Shown here: positions 22,501 to 36,800 of the stretch, piece by piece | How positions within the stretch are numbered: the first letter of the stretch is position 1 | Layout of the letters: the number at the start of each line of letters is the position of its first letter | Assembly: GCA_003993805.1 (NCBI GenBank) | Contig: RSEF01000001.1 | Span: forward strand, 183,797,680 to 183,861,679 | Direction of reading: 5' to 3' | Length of the DNA stretch: 64,000 bases | Source of the DNA: Himantopus leucocephalus | Taxonomy: Eukaryota > Chordata > Aves > Charadriiformes > Recurvirostridae | Notes under the pieces: generated by a model | Told to the model about the DNA's origin: nothing | The model's database searches: none | What the model saw: the letters and a program-made list of their open reading frames with translations, nothing else | Translations under genes and position numbers: made by a program

Positions 22501-25152
22501 TATTTTTTTACTCTCTGAGAAAAATATCAACTGAGAGATAAAAAGTGACATTTTATGTGCCTTGTCCAGAAGTCAGTTGATTTATTTAAAAAACTTTGTG
22601 TGTGCCTGACCTATACATGAAGTTTGTGACATGTCTGTTGTCAAGCATTGATCACTTAAGACTTTACTGTTTGCTTACTGCAATGTAGCTAATAATCTCT
22701 TTTTATTTAGTTTTGTGGCTTTGCATTCTTATCATGACCCAGCTGATTTCTCTGGGACATCCTTGCTTCAGCTGTGTAAATGGGCTATGGAAATTAAGCC
22801 TTCTAAAACACCTTTCCTGGGCAAACAGACTTTGTTTTCCATCAGTTCACACTGCAAGTGGTTTGCATGCAGATAGATACATTTGGAAGCGCAGACACCA
22901 TCAATCTTTATGACTTTCTGATACACACCATTTCACCTCAACTTCTTGTAAGGGATGGCTGAGCAATCATGCTATATTCTCCTTGAATGACGTAAAACTT
23001 TCTTGTTCAGCTCACCTCAGCATTTTGTGATCAATGCTGGGTATACATGAAAGATGGGACTTTCATCAAGTCTCTGCTTGGTGTTTTTCAGATGGCATTC
23101 CAATCTGCCAGACCTGCTTCTTTCTAAACACTTATGTTATACTGTCATACTTTTCCTTACTTCTCACTTGAGGATGAAGAGACTGATTATATCTTATTTT
23201 TCTAATGTACTCAGACTATTTTTGTACAGACTTAGGATGTTAACAGAGACGTTATTCCTAGGGTCACTGGCAAATCTTGTATGGAACTGAAATCTAGTAA
23301 AACGAGAAGGAAAAGCTCATATTTTAGGATACTTGTATATATCTCACCAGAGAAACAGGATGATCTTCAATAGAGGATTTAGATCCCACCCTGTTCAGAA
23401 TTGGATATATAACCATCATAGGGTGTTATATAATGGAGTTTCTGAACCTGCATTTATGCCACCCAAGTCATTTGTAATGCAACGGTTCATTTTACAGAGA
23501 TCTCAAATGTAATGAATTGAACAATGATATTTCAAGCTTCTATTCAGCATTAATTATACACAGGTATCTGCAACAAATCTTTCAATAGGTGCCTTTAAAT
23601 ATCTTTTTGAACCAGAGCAGGGGAAAATGTAACAGATATTGATTTGAAATTCGTCAATCTTTATAGCGACACCCAGCAACATCAGCCAGAAATACAATCT
23701 CATTTGTCAGATTTAAAAAAAAAAAAAAGATAGATGAAGATTCTGTAATCTACAATGAGAACAGAGTGAAAACTGCATGGTCAATATAAAATCTGTGATT
23801 CTAAAAATTCCAGATCAACTTCCCTCTCTCTGCGCATCTATATTACAGACACTCCCTGTCTCTTTACTTTAAATTTCTTAAACCTTCGCAGTTATTTCTT
23901 TGTGCATGCCTAGAACTGTGCTAGTCTTATTACAGCTCAGCAGTTCAGAGATTACTTTGTACCTAAGCTCAATCAGAACACAAAGCAAGAAATTCCTTTT
24001 CCAAAATATCACTGTTTGATATGAAAATATTTTTCACTATTAACTTAAGACAGCAACAAAAGTGGACTGCTGACAAATATAGTTCAGATGTTATTTTCAT
24101 TAAACTAAGCTGGAAGAAATAGTGTTCTCTGTTTCTGTAAGTATGAGGCAGTTAAAGTGCTGCCCAGATGGTAGAAGAGGCAAATTCATTTCTTTCCCTC
24201 ACCTAAAATTATTCAAAATCACACCCCATATGGGAATAGGCTACCCATCTGGCAATATCTGTTTTATCTGACCAGGGAGTGGCTGGGAAATCCTGCTGGG
24301 AAAGGAAAAGTCTTGAACTGTGATTCCTGTTCTAAATAATTATTCTGAAATTTACTTATATAGTCACTAACAAAAAGTTTGAACATTTCTGAAACAGATA
24401 GCATATTTCGTATCTCCCCTGTTTCAGGTGACATCCTAGTCACTCCCACACAAAATTATGCTCTTGTTCTACTTCACTGAGTCTTACATTCTTTTTTGCA
24501 AAGTTGCACAACTTCAGCAGAAGAGTAGGAAGATGCTAACCACACAGTGAGGCCTGTAATCTGCTGATGAGGAAACTCTTCTGGAGGAAAGGAGTTGAAT
24601 CTAATTCTGTCCATATATGCCAATATTTGAACAGTACAGCCACTGTGTGAAAAGAAGGTTACCCCCCTCAGTTTTGGACATGATTTCAAAGAAATCACAA
24701 GGGGAAAGCAATAAATTGAGGAGGTCCCCTCCCTCAGTAAGTGTTTTGGAAGCTCTAAAAGTGCTTAGCGGCTGAGCATTGAGTTGTTGAAGTCTGGCGA
24801 GAAACGAAAGTCTGCAGTCTTGGGGTTGTGTCTATACTAGAAAGCTAAGCAGTGCTAGTGACTTTTCTCAAGTTCTGCCTGGGTGGCTGGTCTGGCGTAA
24901 CTTGACTCACTTGTAAACTTCTTCCACCCCCAGATGCCACAGTACCTATTGGGAATGGTTGCTGGCATGTGCTACCCAAGAAACTATGCCTGGAGAAATG
25001 TCTGAAGAAATGTCTGAAGTTAAAAACTGTGCAAGAGAGCATGTTAACAATTATATATCATAGATAACCAGGCACAAGAGCTAGAGCTCATATTGTGACC
25101 CTGAAAAATTTACTAGCACAGTTCTGGCAACTCAGGTTCTAGTTAAGTGCAA
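19516..25152. other. Unannotated AT-rich sequence
   Basis: No gene or named repeat is recognised. It contains a (TTA)n microsatellite at 20386-20414, an 8-bp-arm hairpin at 22038-22057 (GACATTTT/AAAATGTC), a poly(A) run at about 23715-23728 and a 12-bp direct repeat (GAAGAAATGTCT-like) at about 24993-25017. Confidence 0.5.
20386..20414. repeat. (TTA)n microsatellite
   Basis: About nine ATT/TTA units with one interruption (ATTACTATT). Confidence 0.85.
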
Positions 25153-25230
25153 GAGTAATTCAAAAAGTCTTCTAGTAGTTCCTGCTTCCATGAGTAATTC
25201 AAAAAGCCTTCTAGTAGTAGCTGCTTCCAT
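25153..25230. repeat. Tandem duplication of 39 bp
   Basis: Two head-to-tail copies, 25153-25191 and 25192-25230, start GAGTAATTCAAAAAG and end CTGCTTCCAT. They match at 36 of 39 positions and lie in otherwise unique sequence. A recent local duplication is the simplest reading. Confidence 0.92.
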
Positions 25231-28200
25231 AATGTCTTTCTCTTAAGCATTTTCTATGATACCTGTTTCAAGCCCTGTTGAACTCACATTTCAGCTCTTT
25301 CAGAATGGGAACACTTACTGGCTTTTCTCTTCTACTTGGCTACCCTTTACCATAAAGCTTGAGGAACTCAGCGTATCAGAGATTAATGACCTTTTGTCAA
25401 ATGCAGTTGAAATTAATTGCCTTCAGAAGCATTTGAGGATAAGAGACAAACATACGTAACACACACATAAACATTATTGGTGCATTATTCCTAGTTTGAC
25501 TAGGAAACAAGGTTAAAATTAAATAAAAAATATACCAAAATTAGAGTGCTTTTTTTTTTGAGGAGTAACTGCATCTTCTCTTTAGATCCTTAAATCAAAC
25601 TGCATGCTGACTGACTCTGTCTGACACCTGCCTATTGCTTTCTTGATGCCTGATGCTTAACTTGTAACTCCTGCTGCCTTTCACTTGAGTTGAAGTTTTA
25701 TCTCCTGGCACCTGAAAATCCTGACTCTTAGAATGTTGATAAAGAGCATTCTTTTTAGAGGTAGTAAAGAGTGAAAGTGAAGGGACTTAGAATTCTTTTG
25801 ACTAGAAATTAAACTAGAAAATTAAAGACTTAACTATTTCATCAGCAAAGGAATGTAAATTTCTCCTGGTGATTTGAAAAATACATTCTAAGGTATTATT
25901 TATACAGTATTTCAGCATCACAGAGTTAAAGTCCAAGATACTCACACTACATTTCTAACAGAAAAAAAACAACCCAACAACCAAGTAATATAAAAATTAA
26001 ACTTGGGAAGGACTATAAATGAAAAGCAGAACTTTAGGATTTATTCTCATGATCAACATCATTACCGATAGTAATGCTGCAACAGAGAAAAATCTTAATG
26101 AGAAAGAGTCTAGCTATGTTTTGCAGTGAATTGGCAGAATAACAAACAATTCACAATGACAAATAATACATGGAGGAAAGAAAGCCCTCATTTACCTGCT
26201 GATTTTCCCTGGTGAAGCTTATTTTTTAACTCTAAAATGACATAAACATGGAGTTATGCTCCTAACCTTGCCAAGGTGTTCCTCTGCCTTGGTGATATGG
26301 AGTGTTGTGATACATAAACCTCAATCCAGTCAAGGCTGAAAAATTATTCTTCGTTTGGCTCTGTTCCCTGAGGCAGCTGTTAGAGTTGGCATTCTCAGAC
26401 ATGCGTGACACGCACTCTGAAAATGTGTAGCAATCTCCAATTTTATGCAGATGTCAAGATGCTAGAGTGCTGATTGAGACATGGATGATGAAGGTTCAGT
26501 TCCATGATCCTTCCTGAAAGTAGGAAGTTCAAATCCTAGTTTCCCACTTCCATTCAAAACGCATTAACCTCGAGGATATTCGCTTCTGCTACAAAAGGTC
26601 ACTGTCTACCTCTGTTACTGAAATCACATTTCAATTCAGAAGATTCATTTGGTGAGAAAAACATACACAAAACGGTGTAGTTCATTAATCTGGTAGATTA
26701 ACAGGATGGGGCTATTACTAGGAATGTGTCTTTTGTATAATATAATAGTATTTAAAGTGGGTGACAGAGATCAGATCACCTACAGATGCTTTACCCATAA
26801 TAATGCCTTCTCTTTCTGCTTTAATGGTTTGTTTATGAACAACAGCGTATCTTCATCAAGTAAGCTGGATATTATAGTGCAATTTGGCATACAGATTTGT
26901 GTCCCTCCCAGCAAAATGTATTTGACTTTATAAATAAATCATTAAAGAAGTTATTTAACTTTTGATTTTTTTAGGGAATGAACCATTAGGCCCCTCTGTG
27001 AAAGGCTATAGCTACTTGCCTTCAAAAAAGGAGTGGAAAAATGCACCACGACATGCTTGAAGCTAAAAACATTAAGCATGTTTCAAAGTACACCCAGCAC
27101 TTAATATTTCCAATTGGGCACAGTAGACCATGTCTTGGTTGGATCATACCCTTAGATGTCTTTTTCTATGTTTATATTGGTAAATTAAACAGTTCCAGGG
27201 AATGTTCATATGCTCTGGAACTTCAGCATCTATTTTTTCATTTTATTTTTATTTTTGTAGTGGCCCTTGGCAATTTGACTTGAATCAAATCACTCTCCCA
27301 AATAATTCCTGGGCACGATTCAGGAGTTATTACATGCTATGGACATTCTTAATTATAATTTTGGGTCTGGTTTCCTGTTTTGAAGGATGAAAAAAATTAA
27401 TGGTATGAACACACATGCAAGGAATCATTTAATGCTTGTCAGCCTCAGTGTCTGGTTCTGTACACATTTAATTTACTTGTATAGATGTAGCTTAAAACCA
27501 CTGAAATACTATGTCGGGTGCACAGATTTTTATTTCCACTGCCTTACCTGTTAGGTACTAAGCAAATCTTCGCCTGTGATCTTCTCTGGATCTGGTCCTA
27601 AGAAGCTTGCCCAAATTTTCCCAAGATGTCCATTTGTAGATAAAAGAAGTGAAGGCAGGTTAGACTGAGATTAAGTCCTACTTTTTAATTAAGAAATCAT
27701 GTGTCTTTCTGGTTTTCAGCAAAAGGTGTGCAGGAGAAGAAAGACTTCGCTCAGTGAATGGGAAGTGGAACATTATTTCATACCAAAGAGACTAGTATAA
27801 AAATAAACAATATAAAATTGTCTGAAAGGAACAAAGGAAGCATTCAGAAGGTGAAGAACAGGTAAAGGTTCAGAGCAGATTTAAGAAAAAAAACCTAGTA
27901 ATCAGGCATAGAGTAATGTTACAGAGAATTTGAAGACTATAGGTGAATGTGATAAGATGATGATGAAAAGTTTAGAGAACAGCAAGTTAATGTTGGTTTT
28001 CCAGAACAGGGTGATGCATTTAACTTTGATACTTTGATAAAAATGAACAAAGGATAGCGGAGAGGAGACTAAAGCTGTCAAGACAACAGATGACAAATAT
28101 ATAGACCAGAGTATTGGCTGGAAGAACAAGAACAGGAGAGATATTTTACACTGAAGAGTGAGTGACAAGACTTTGACAGAGCTAGCTGAATACTGGAAGT

Positions 28201-29854
28201 CTTGAATTGGAGCTCAAATAAACAAGAGCTAATAGCAGTGTGCTTTCCTTGAGACAAAAGTCTTCCATGCATGGTGGTAGCGTCAGTCAGTTCTGTGAGT
28301 CCCTCTGTGTGTATATGTGTATGTCAATCACCTAGTCAACAAATGCAAATTTATAATTCTGAAAGGAAAGTATTGGATTTTAAATCTCTCTTTCTTATGC
28401 ATGTACACAAAAACATGTATATATAGACATTCTGTAAAGCATTTCTATCACAGTAGCAATTTCTCTTGACATGAAATTTTTTTAGTATAAAAAATAAATG
28501 AAATTTTGGCAACCCAGTCCATGAAAATATATTAATTAGTTTAGTTACCAATTTATTTTGTGCCAATTTCATTATTTCATTTTCATAGTGTTATGTTTAT
28601 TGCAAAACTTGAATTCTAATGTTTGCTGCTGCTTCTTCTTTATCCTTTTGCTGTTGTTGTTGTTTTGTTAGGTGCAGAATATTTTCTTTCATGGAATTAA
28701 AAGAAAAAAAAACAAAACCAAAACCACCACAAGACCAGTTTATGATGGAAATATTTGCATGGAATTCTATGTTGTTGAAATACATGAATTCTAAGTTTCT
28801 GTTTAGAACACTGGTCTTCATTTCCATGCTTCTCTCTTCTGAGCCACTTCTTACAGGTGGAAGATTTTCCTATTATTTCTGTGATTTTGTTCTGCATGTT
28901 TACCAAACAACTCCATTCATGGCTCAGGGTTCCATTCTGCCACTAGCTAAACAAATATGAAACATTCAGTTCCCACTTTAAAAATGTGTGATCAGTGTGT
29001 AAAGATCCAAACAAAGAGGTCCCCAAAACAAAGGGAAGGGGCCAAGAAAATACGGGACAATTCTGATTAAAGCTTAAAGCTGAAGTCAGGGCCTCTCTCT
29101 GCATAACTTCCATGCCTCACAGTATGGTTCAGTGAAAGCTGTAAAGTATGACAATGGGGTGGCTTTGTGGCTGTTCACAGGGAATCCCATATATAGCCAG
29201 AGGTATATAGAATCAGTCATGAAAGTACTTCTTTGAAAAATTAGGGCATGGATAAAAGGTAGCCATTTTAATTTGAGTAGAGGAGGGAAGTATCATTTCA
29301 ATATTTTCAAAGAGCAAATAAATGGAAGGAAAAAATAGACAGAAATGTGGAGAAGAAAGGCAGTCTAATGGAGAGCTGAAAACAGTGACATGGCATAACT
29401 TCTGTCCAGTAGTGTGGTCATCACAGATTTCAATTCCATTTAACCCTTCAGTCAGGTTATTTGGAATCAAATGGGTCAATGTCAGATTTTTTTTTTTTTT
29501 TACAAGCTTAAATCCTCACACATAAACACTGGAAAATGTGCTTTCTGGTGCATAGCCAGCTTTTATTTTTCTTCATCCACAAACATAAATTGTTTGGCTT
29601 AACAAAGAATATTTTATTTGAGGGAGAAAAGGAATATGCAAAAAACTACATAAGCAGGATAACATACAGCTCCTAACTGCTAACAATTTCATGGTCCTCT
29701 TTTATAATAAGGCAACTCCTAAGTCAGCTGTTTTTTCTCTGTGCTTCTGCAGTGACATGTACCTCACAGTTGGGATTGCCCAGTCTTGCTGGGTAGTAAA
29801 GCCCTACTGCTGACCTTATGGTGATGTGACCTACTTTGCTTTTAGTGACAATCC
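25231..29854. other. Unannotated AT-rich sequence
   Basis: Nothing is recognised beyond short T or A runs and a (GTT)n patch at about 28650-28665. Open frames, including a 113-codon one at 28619-28960, have low-complexity translations (for example SFCCCCCF) and are not gene-like. Confidence 0.5.
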
Positions 29855-29906
29855 CTCACTGCTCCCTGTTGTGCTACCTGCTCACTGCTCCTTGTTCTGC
29901 TAGTAG
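29855..29906. repeat. Tandem duplication of 26 bp
   Basis: Copies at 29855-29880 and 29881-29906 share CTCACTGCTCCyTGTTsTGCTA and diverge only at the end. It resembles the start of a minisatellite with two units. Confidence 0.8.
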
Positions 29907-30060
29907 TTTTACTGGCCATTCCCAGTGTTTATAAATTCTTATCAAGAATTCAGGAAGCAATGAAAACCAACAGTCATGTAACACACTCTTTTTCTCAATT
30001 TACAGATAACTCTTAAACTTGTTATCTTTTATAAAACATTTTCCTTCAAAGTCTCCTGTC

Positions 30061-30085
30061 NTTTTTTTTTTTTTTTTTTTTTTTT
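30061..30085. repeat. Poly(T) tract preceded by a single N
   Basis: One N at 30061 is followed by about 24 T. A single N at a homopolymer boundary points to an unresolved contig join or uncertain run length. Confidence 0.9.
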
Positions 30086-30289
30086 AATAAAGGCCATAAC
30101 TTTTATACCCTGTTACAGAAAGCTATTGCCTTAGGTAAGCTGTCTACTCTGTTTGCATATATTTAATTGGCCATCATTCCTGTACAGTGTAATGATCAGA
30201 AATGTCTCTTTACATTATGGTATTAACAGAAAGAGTTTCCAAACATAAAGAAATAATATATGCAAACAAATAAGCTGCAGGCTGCCTGT

Positions 30290-30850
30290 TAGAACATGTA
30301 ATTTGTCTCCTTCCTTTCCACTAGATGTCAATAGAGTGCTCTTCCTCTTTGGACTCCCCTACCACTTGAAAATTTGGAATAAAGAAAAGCAGGGGATTGG
30401 TTTTTGCTTCAGCTCTTAGCCACAAAGCTTAGATCTCCATACATCTCTGAAAGGGTATACCAAAGAGAATAAGGAAAAAGAGATCTGTCGCTAACGTAGA
30501 GAATGATTTTTGTTTACCGAATCAAGATTAGGCTCGGTGGGTGCTGAATTGAAATAAAATTTCTTTTAAATAGCCCTGAGAAATCAATTGTAACCAGCAG
30601 TTAATGACCAGTTTGTGAACAGCTTGAGGGAAAGCCAAGGGCAGTTAAAACTCCAGCAAATTAGTTGTTAACTGTGCTAATGAATGATATTGCAGGGATT
30701 ATTGCTATTATAAACTGTAATCAATCAGGTTTACTATTGTGTCTAAGAAAAAGTTTGCGAGTAACAATATTTTATGGATGCAGCTCTGCTCTTCCAGTTT
30801 TAATTAATATGATAATCTGAGTATTCCATGATGCTAAATTCTACTTTCAG
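30290..30850. promoter_or_regulatory. Candidate conserved non-coding element
   Basis: Mixed-complexity sequence without repeats or open frames. It keeps four CpGs within 47 bp (30489-30536) on an otherwise CpG-poor background and includes a TGTTTAC forkhead-type motif (30511-30517) and several TAAT homeodomain-type cores at 30600-30810. This texture is common in vertebrate enhancers under constraint. No alignment was possible, so conservation is inference. Confidence 0.3.
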
Positions 30851-33800
30851 TTCCCAGGCACATATAAGCATGCATATTACATATAAAACCAATAATAAGT
30901 ACTTAATGATAAAATGTGGTCATATGAAATAATAAGGACATCAGCCGAGGCATCAGGAAGCTTGTCATGATTTATAGGAAGGCCATACAAGTAAAGAGGA
31001 TTCTATGTGGCTGGATTCACTGTTGTATTCTTCCTAGTGACACAAAGTTGTAAATCAGAGTAATTCATGGCAGTTTTGTTGATTCAGTTCTGAAATTTCA
31101 CTGCATGTGTAACTCCTGTTTACACAGTGCTTTGCTGAGCACTGCATCTCCTGCTCTCAAGTGCGATAATTCTCTCCCAGTCCCAGGTGATGCATCAGCT
31201 AGTTCATCCCATCAGGGAGATTTGTGAATTGTTTCTTTAGCAACTGGGTCTGCTGTATGGTTTTCTCAAGGAAGAAAATGAGGCCTTCCATGGGTTTGGC
31301 TGGTTTTGTTTGTATGTTTTAACTCTGAATGTGGACCTTAACAAAAGCCTGTCTTCTTATTGGTGGTTTGCAGTGTCAATGTCTGTGTGCAAGAAATATG
31401 GACAGTAGTCTAGAGGTGCCAATAGAGTTAGCATAGGTTTACATTATGAAATATATCCATATTTTCAAGTAGGGTTGACACATCTTTTGCTTTGGGTCCT
31501 AGAATTGCATTGGTTTCTGTTGCATGTGTGAGTCTCCAGTGTTGCAATGCAGAAGGAAGAAGGATGCAGATGAAAAGAAAATTGACACAGTATACCAACC
31601 CCTTCATGTACCATGGAAGTGAGATGGCTGCATTATTTGGGCACCTTCTCTCACTGATAACAAGCACATTTCAGAGGTAGCTGTTGCCTGTGTTTCTGAA
31701 GCCAAACAAAACTGATTCAGGGACTGATCCTTGGCCCCTAAGCCTAAACTGTCTTACTGTGGCATTGTTGAGACCTATCAGTCCACAAACTGTTCTCAGA
31801 CTTGCTATTGATCATGTGTCCCTGCATCTCCTCTGGAATCAGAGGTTGCATCTGTGGTCCAAAGACATAATCATGTTTTTTTAATGTGGTTTTGGTTTGT
31901 TTTTTTTGTTGTTGTTATGGTTTTGTTTGTTTGTTTGTTTGTTAGTTTTTCTCCAGGTCATAGCTTCAGAAATAATGTGAATGGTGATCTTCAGTGTGAC
32001 TTTTAGAGTAGTTGTTACCTGTACAGGCATGTTGCAGGAGGGAATGTGAGAGGATAAAACCTTTAGGATGTTGCCGGAATACTGCCTGGGATAAAGAAAG
32101 CCACCCTTGTGCAGCCACATCCATAGTGCTTTTTGTGAGCAATTCCTAGAGTGATCTAAGCAGTGCTTTGAGACGTGCCTCGGTATACTCCTTGAGAAAC
32201 CCAGGTAGAGTATGCATAGATGAGAGACCTAACAATTATGCAAACTAAGTAATATAGAGGTACAGAATTTGATATTGCTCCCTGGATCTCTCTTTAGTTA
32301 GCAATATAGATGCCGGTACATTCAATCTGGCCTTGAACATGTTCCCAGTTCTGCTAATTATGTAGCTTACTTCTTATTTAAATTAAAATTACAGATATGG
32401 ATTAAAACTGAAATGTTAACAGAGAATGGAAAACAATAGCATAATTATTGTTGAGATGCTCTTGATGCTTTTTCTAATTGGATTTTAGTCCAAATCCATA
32501 TTAAAACAAAGTAATCAGCACTGGCACTTAAAATCGCCTACCACTTAAAGTATTTTATGAATTACAAAGTAGACAGGATAATTCATATCAGTGTTAATCT
32601 TGGTAAATACATGCTTACAAAATGTCATGCAAACCCTAATTTAGCAATGACAACTAAGCCCCAAATGGGAGTGTGTGTAAGTGAGGTTATATAATTTGTT
32701 GGCAGTGTTTTTATTTCCTTAGCAGGAAAAATATGGATTATGGCCATGGCTCATAAACTGTGAAGAGTTAGCATTACTGGATTACGAAATGAACACTAAA
32801 GGGATGTTAAATGGCTTAGAACAGAACAAAGAAAATGGAAGTAGGAAGATTTGTGCCAGTTACCAACCTCACCATTTGTGTCTTTGAAAATAGCTGTTCA
32901 TTGTTATTTTTCCACCACGCTACGTATTTCCTCATACTTTCTCAATGTGTTTAATTATACAGATATCTGATAGATATCTCTTCAATTCCTTCTGTCATAA
33001 AACCCTGCTGAAACTGATCTTTTACTATTTGTAATGCTCTAAATCACCTTCATTTCTCCTTTTGTTCCTAGTTTGTTCAATGGTCTACTATCCTTCTCAT
33101 ACCTATCTTCGTTCTGATAGGGTTAAACATGTTTTCTTACATTTCGGTTTTGTTTGTTTTCTGTTTTCTTTTTTCCCCTTTAATACATTTCAGATGCCTG
33201 AAGAATAATCAGGAGATTGTAACAAGCAAGACCTGCTAAAGAAATTTAGAATATAAATGGCGAACCAAAATTAGTATTTACCATGTAGGGTAGAGTTTGG
33301 CCCAGATTATTTCTTCTTATAGTGGAATATAGCTTTGAATCTTAAGGAAATTATCCATAACCTAATCTCAGCACCAATTCACATTTTCCAATAAATTGGG
33401 AAGTAAAAGGAATAGAACCAGTTGTTGAAGTAAGACAATGAGCTAGCTCTTAAAACATTTTTTTATAATGAAAAGTGATTTATCATAATTTATAATGTGC
33501 TTATATTAACTTCAAGGTCATATATTATATGTAAAGATCTTGGTAAGAATTTGGGCCTTAATCGACAAATAGATCTTAATATTAATATAACTGAGAAAAA
33601 TTTTCTATGCACTTAAACTGGAATAAATCCAAACTAAGAAATTCTTCCAATGTTATGCTAGTAACTCTTTAGGTAGATTGAAAGCAGAGTTTTCCCCATT
33701 AATCTAATGTCTCATTATAATAAAATTTTATGGCAGACTATTTAACAAGATAAAAAACAAAATTAAATCTTTATTTATTTGTAAGGTGAAAAAATATTAC

Positions 33801-36800
33801 AATTAATCTAATATACCTTGGGAGATTTCTTTAGACTTTCTTTAGACTTAAATTACAGTAATTAACAAATACTGTACTGTGTAACTACAATAGTATGTTC
33901 ACAGTTGCAACTCACACTTTACTGAAACCTTCTGTTGTAGAAAATAAAGTTTTCTCAAGGGTGCAAAAAACAAATAATTTCTTAAAATACTAGAATACTT
34001 ATTGTCATCTGAAACAAAGCTTTTGCTTGTAAAATTATCGGTACATTCACAACATTTTATTTTAGGGCTATCATTTGATTCAGGGTTCAAAAGGTTTAAG
34101 CAGTAGTACCTTTAGTCACAAAACTGTATGTTTTATTGGGTTTTTTATTTTTTTTTTATTAAATAAAGCTTTTTCACTTAAGGAACTTAACTTTCAATTA
34201 TTTATTTAAAGCTTTAATGGAAAAGTTACCTACGCAGTAAAGCTAAAATATCCTCCAGATTTTGTTCTAAAATATTCCAAATAATTATTTTTGTGCGTAT
34301 TTCAGTAGAATATACTGGTTTTTTTTCCTTCCAATGAATATGTTCTGATAATTTTATCATCCTGAATATTTGCTTTAGACTGAATGGTTTATCTTCACCG
34401 AGAATGACACATCTTGTCCCTTACTTTTCCTTTCCACAATTTGATCTTCCTTTTCTAATTACAATTACAGATACAATTTCAGACTTAAGTTTTCCAGAAA
34501 ACGTCTTTGTTACCCAGTGGCTGGATGTCTTCCAAATTGTTTTATGTGATACTAGTTCAAGTATTCACTATGTTTAAATAATCTCAGCCTTAGAGTTTGT
34601 TCAAGTAATTATTTTCAGTGTTTTTATTTGAATCACAGGAAGAGGTCTAAAATTTTTAAGACTGGGGTTTAGCTTTATTACATGAGGTATTTATAAGTTT
34701 TTTCAAATTATAATTCTATACCTGCATTTTACTTATACTTTGAAATGCTTGTTCAGTGGTTTATTTCCCCTCCAATTAAAAATTTTAGGTAAAAAGTAAC
34801 TAACCAAGATAAAGACATTTCAATTCCACATGTTACAACTGTCACTACAGTAAAATGTCAAGAACTCAGATTCTCTTATATAAGAGTGATGCTTCTTGCC
34901 AGCAGAAGGAAGGGCTGGACAGAAGAGAAGCTGGGGAAGGTGAAAAGTGAGGGAGGGGGAAGGAGGAATTAGAGTGAACGTGATAGACTGAGAGGATGTT
35001 GGACAAGCGCCAATTCAGCTGATGTCAAAAGACACTCATTGATTTCCACGGAAATTGAATCAGACCCATTGTCTGATGCTACTTCATTATTTATATTTTA
35101 CAAGTGGGAGTTACAGCCAACTTTTCAAATTGCTAAATCTGATACTAAAAATTTCAGCTTCTGATGTTTTGAAACTCCTTGGGTTTGCCCCAATGTATCA
35201 TTCAACCCCTCTGACTGGCTCCGCTTCTAGCATATAGCAAATTTTGTTTTTATAGATAGCCACACTGAAGGCCATTGGGGAGGAAAGCACTTCCAATACT
35301 TCCAATAAAGCAGTCATCATCTGTGTGGGTAAGTCTTGCAGCTATAGGTCACTATTGCCTTGCAGGTATCTGCTTGCTGCTTCCGCTGGTACTGAGGAAA
35401 GGACTGCAGCTCTCATCTGCAGCTCTCTGAGGTCAGGCTTGCTGGGATCAAGGGTAGGAGGGGCCACTTAGAATATAGAAGTACTGTGTTAGAGCCATTC
35501 ATGTCTGTAGTATATGGTGTGAAAAATGGGGTATCTGGTTCAGTTAAGATGTGGCATAATAATAGTAGTAATTCAAACTTTCTATTTCTACAGAAAATTG
35601 TCCATTCATTTTTTTGCCATCATTTGTCATTGTTTACAGTTGTTACTTTCAGGTCTCCCTTTTTCATGCCCTACCCTGCCTGAAATGCCTCTGTTTAAGC
35701 CTCATCCTCTCACTCTCCCTACAGTCCCGTCTCTCCTTTGAACCAACAGACGGATACGTTTGATACATTTCAGGTTGGAGAGAGAGCAGCCATTATATTC
35801 TTCTGTTCTTTCACTTGTAAGGATTTGTTGTGATTTTTTAACTCAAATTTATAATGTTTTTTTGCCTTAAATAATTTAAAAAAAAGTTTGTTAACATTTA
35901 TTGATTAAATGAAATGTTAATAAGCCTAGTTATGGCTTTGTACTATTAGTTCCATTGACTTCAGCAGGACTTCTTATCTCAATAAGGGTTATTGAATTTT
36001 GAGCCTGTATTAGGAAGGTTATCTTGCAAACAGAAGGGCAAGAAATACTATATCTTTGTTTCCGTAGAAAATGTAATGGCTCTAAGAAGCCTTTTATGGG
36101 AGCTCAGATGCTGAGAACGACAATTAGAATATTAACTACACAATGGAAAGAAGTTTCCATGCTGCAGGCTGAATGAGACCTAGATGAAATCTGTTGTGGG
36201 TACAGTAATTATTATAATTATTTACTGAGATTCATCTGTGCTGTAATTTACCCTATGGTATGTGACAGGAGACACAAAACCATGACTGTCAGAGTTGTAT
36301 AAAACTCTTTACTGTTTGTTGCATTTCAAAATAAGAAAGGCAATAATTCTGCACATGTCTAGGTTCAGATGATAAATTGGATATGAAAAGAAAGATGTGA
36401 ACTCAGTGAGCTATGAAGATGTGTGTCTCTATATAAATTTATTATGTATATCCTTAAGCATATAGTAGTTTGATCAAATGAATAATGTACTTGTAAATCT
36501 GGATTATCTGTGTTCTCAATGGAAATTTTAAATCTCATCTAAAGAAACATATTGTTTCACCCAATCTAGGTCCTATTTCGTTTAAGCAGTTTTACTCTGA
36601 GAATAAAGACTCAGGGGTGCATACACAAAGTGTTTTCATATGCTGTTTGTATTTGTATCTATTTTTCACAGCAAGAAAACTGCTTGTTTTGTATGACTAG
36701 TAATTTGCTTTCACTCACAAAGGCATTTCTGTAAACAGGAGCTGAAATTCTGTCCCAGTCAAGAAGTTTCTGTGTATCTGTTATCAGCTGCTGAATATTT

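Noticed and set aside
28619..28960. 113-codon plus-strand frame beginning MFAAASSLSFCCCCCF
   Set aside because: The start is a translated (GTT/TTG)n simple repeat and the rest has no identity.
35280..35470. Possible small exon with GGGTAAGT donor near 35328
   Set aside because: A single good donor word without a matching acceptor, open frame or recognised peptide is expected by chance in 64 kb.
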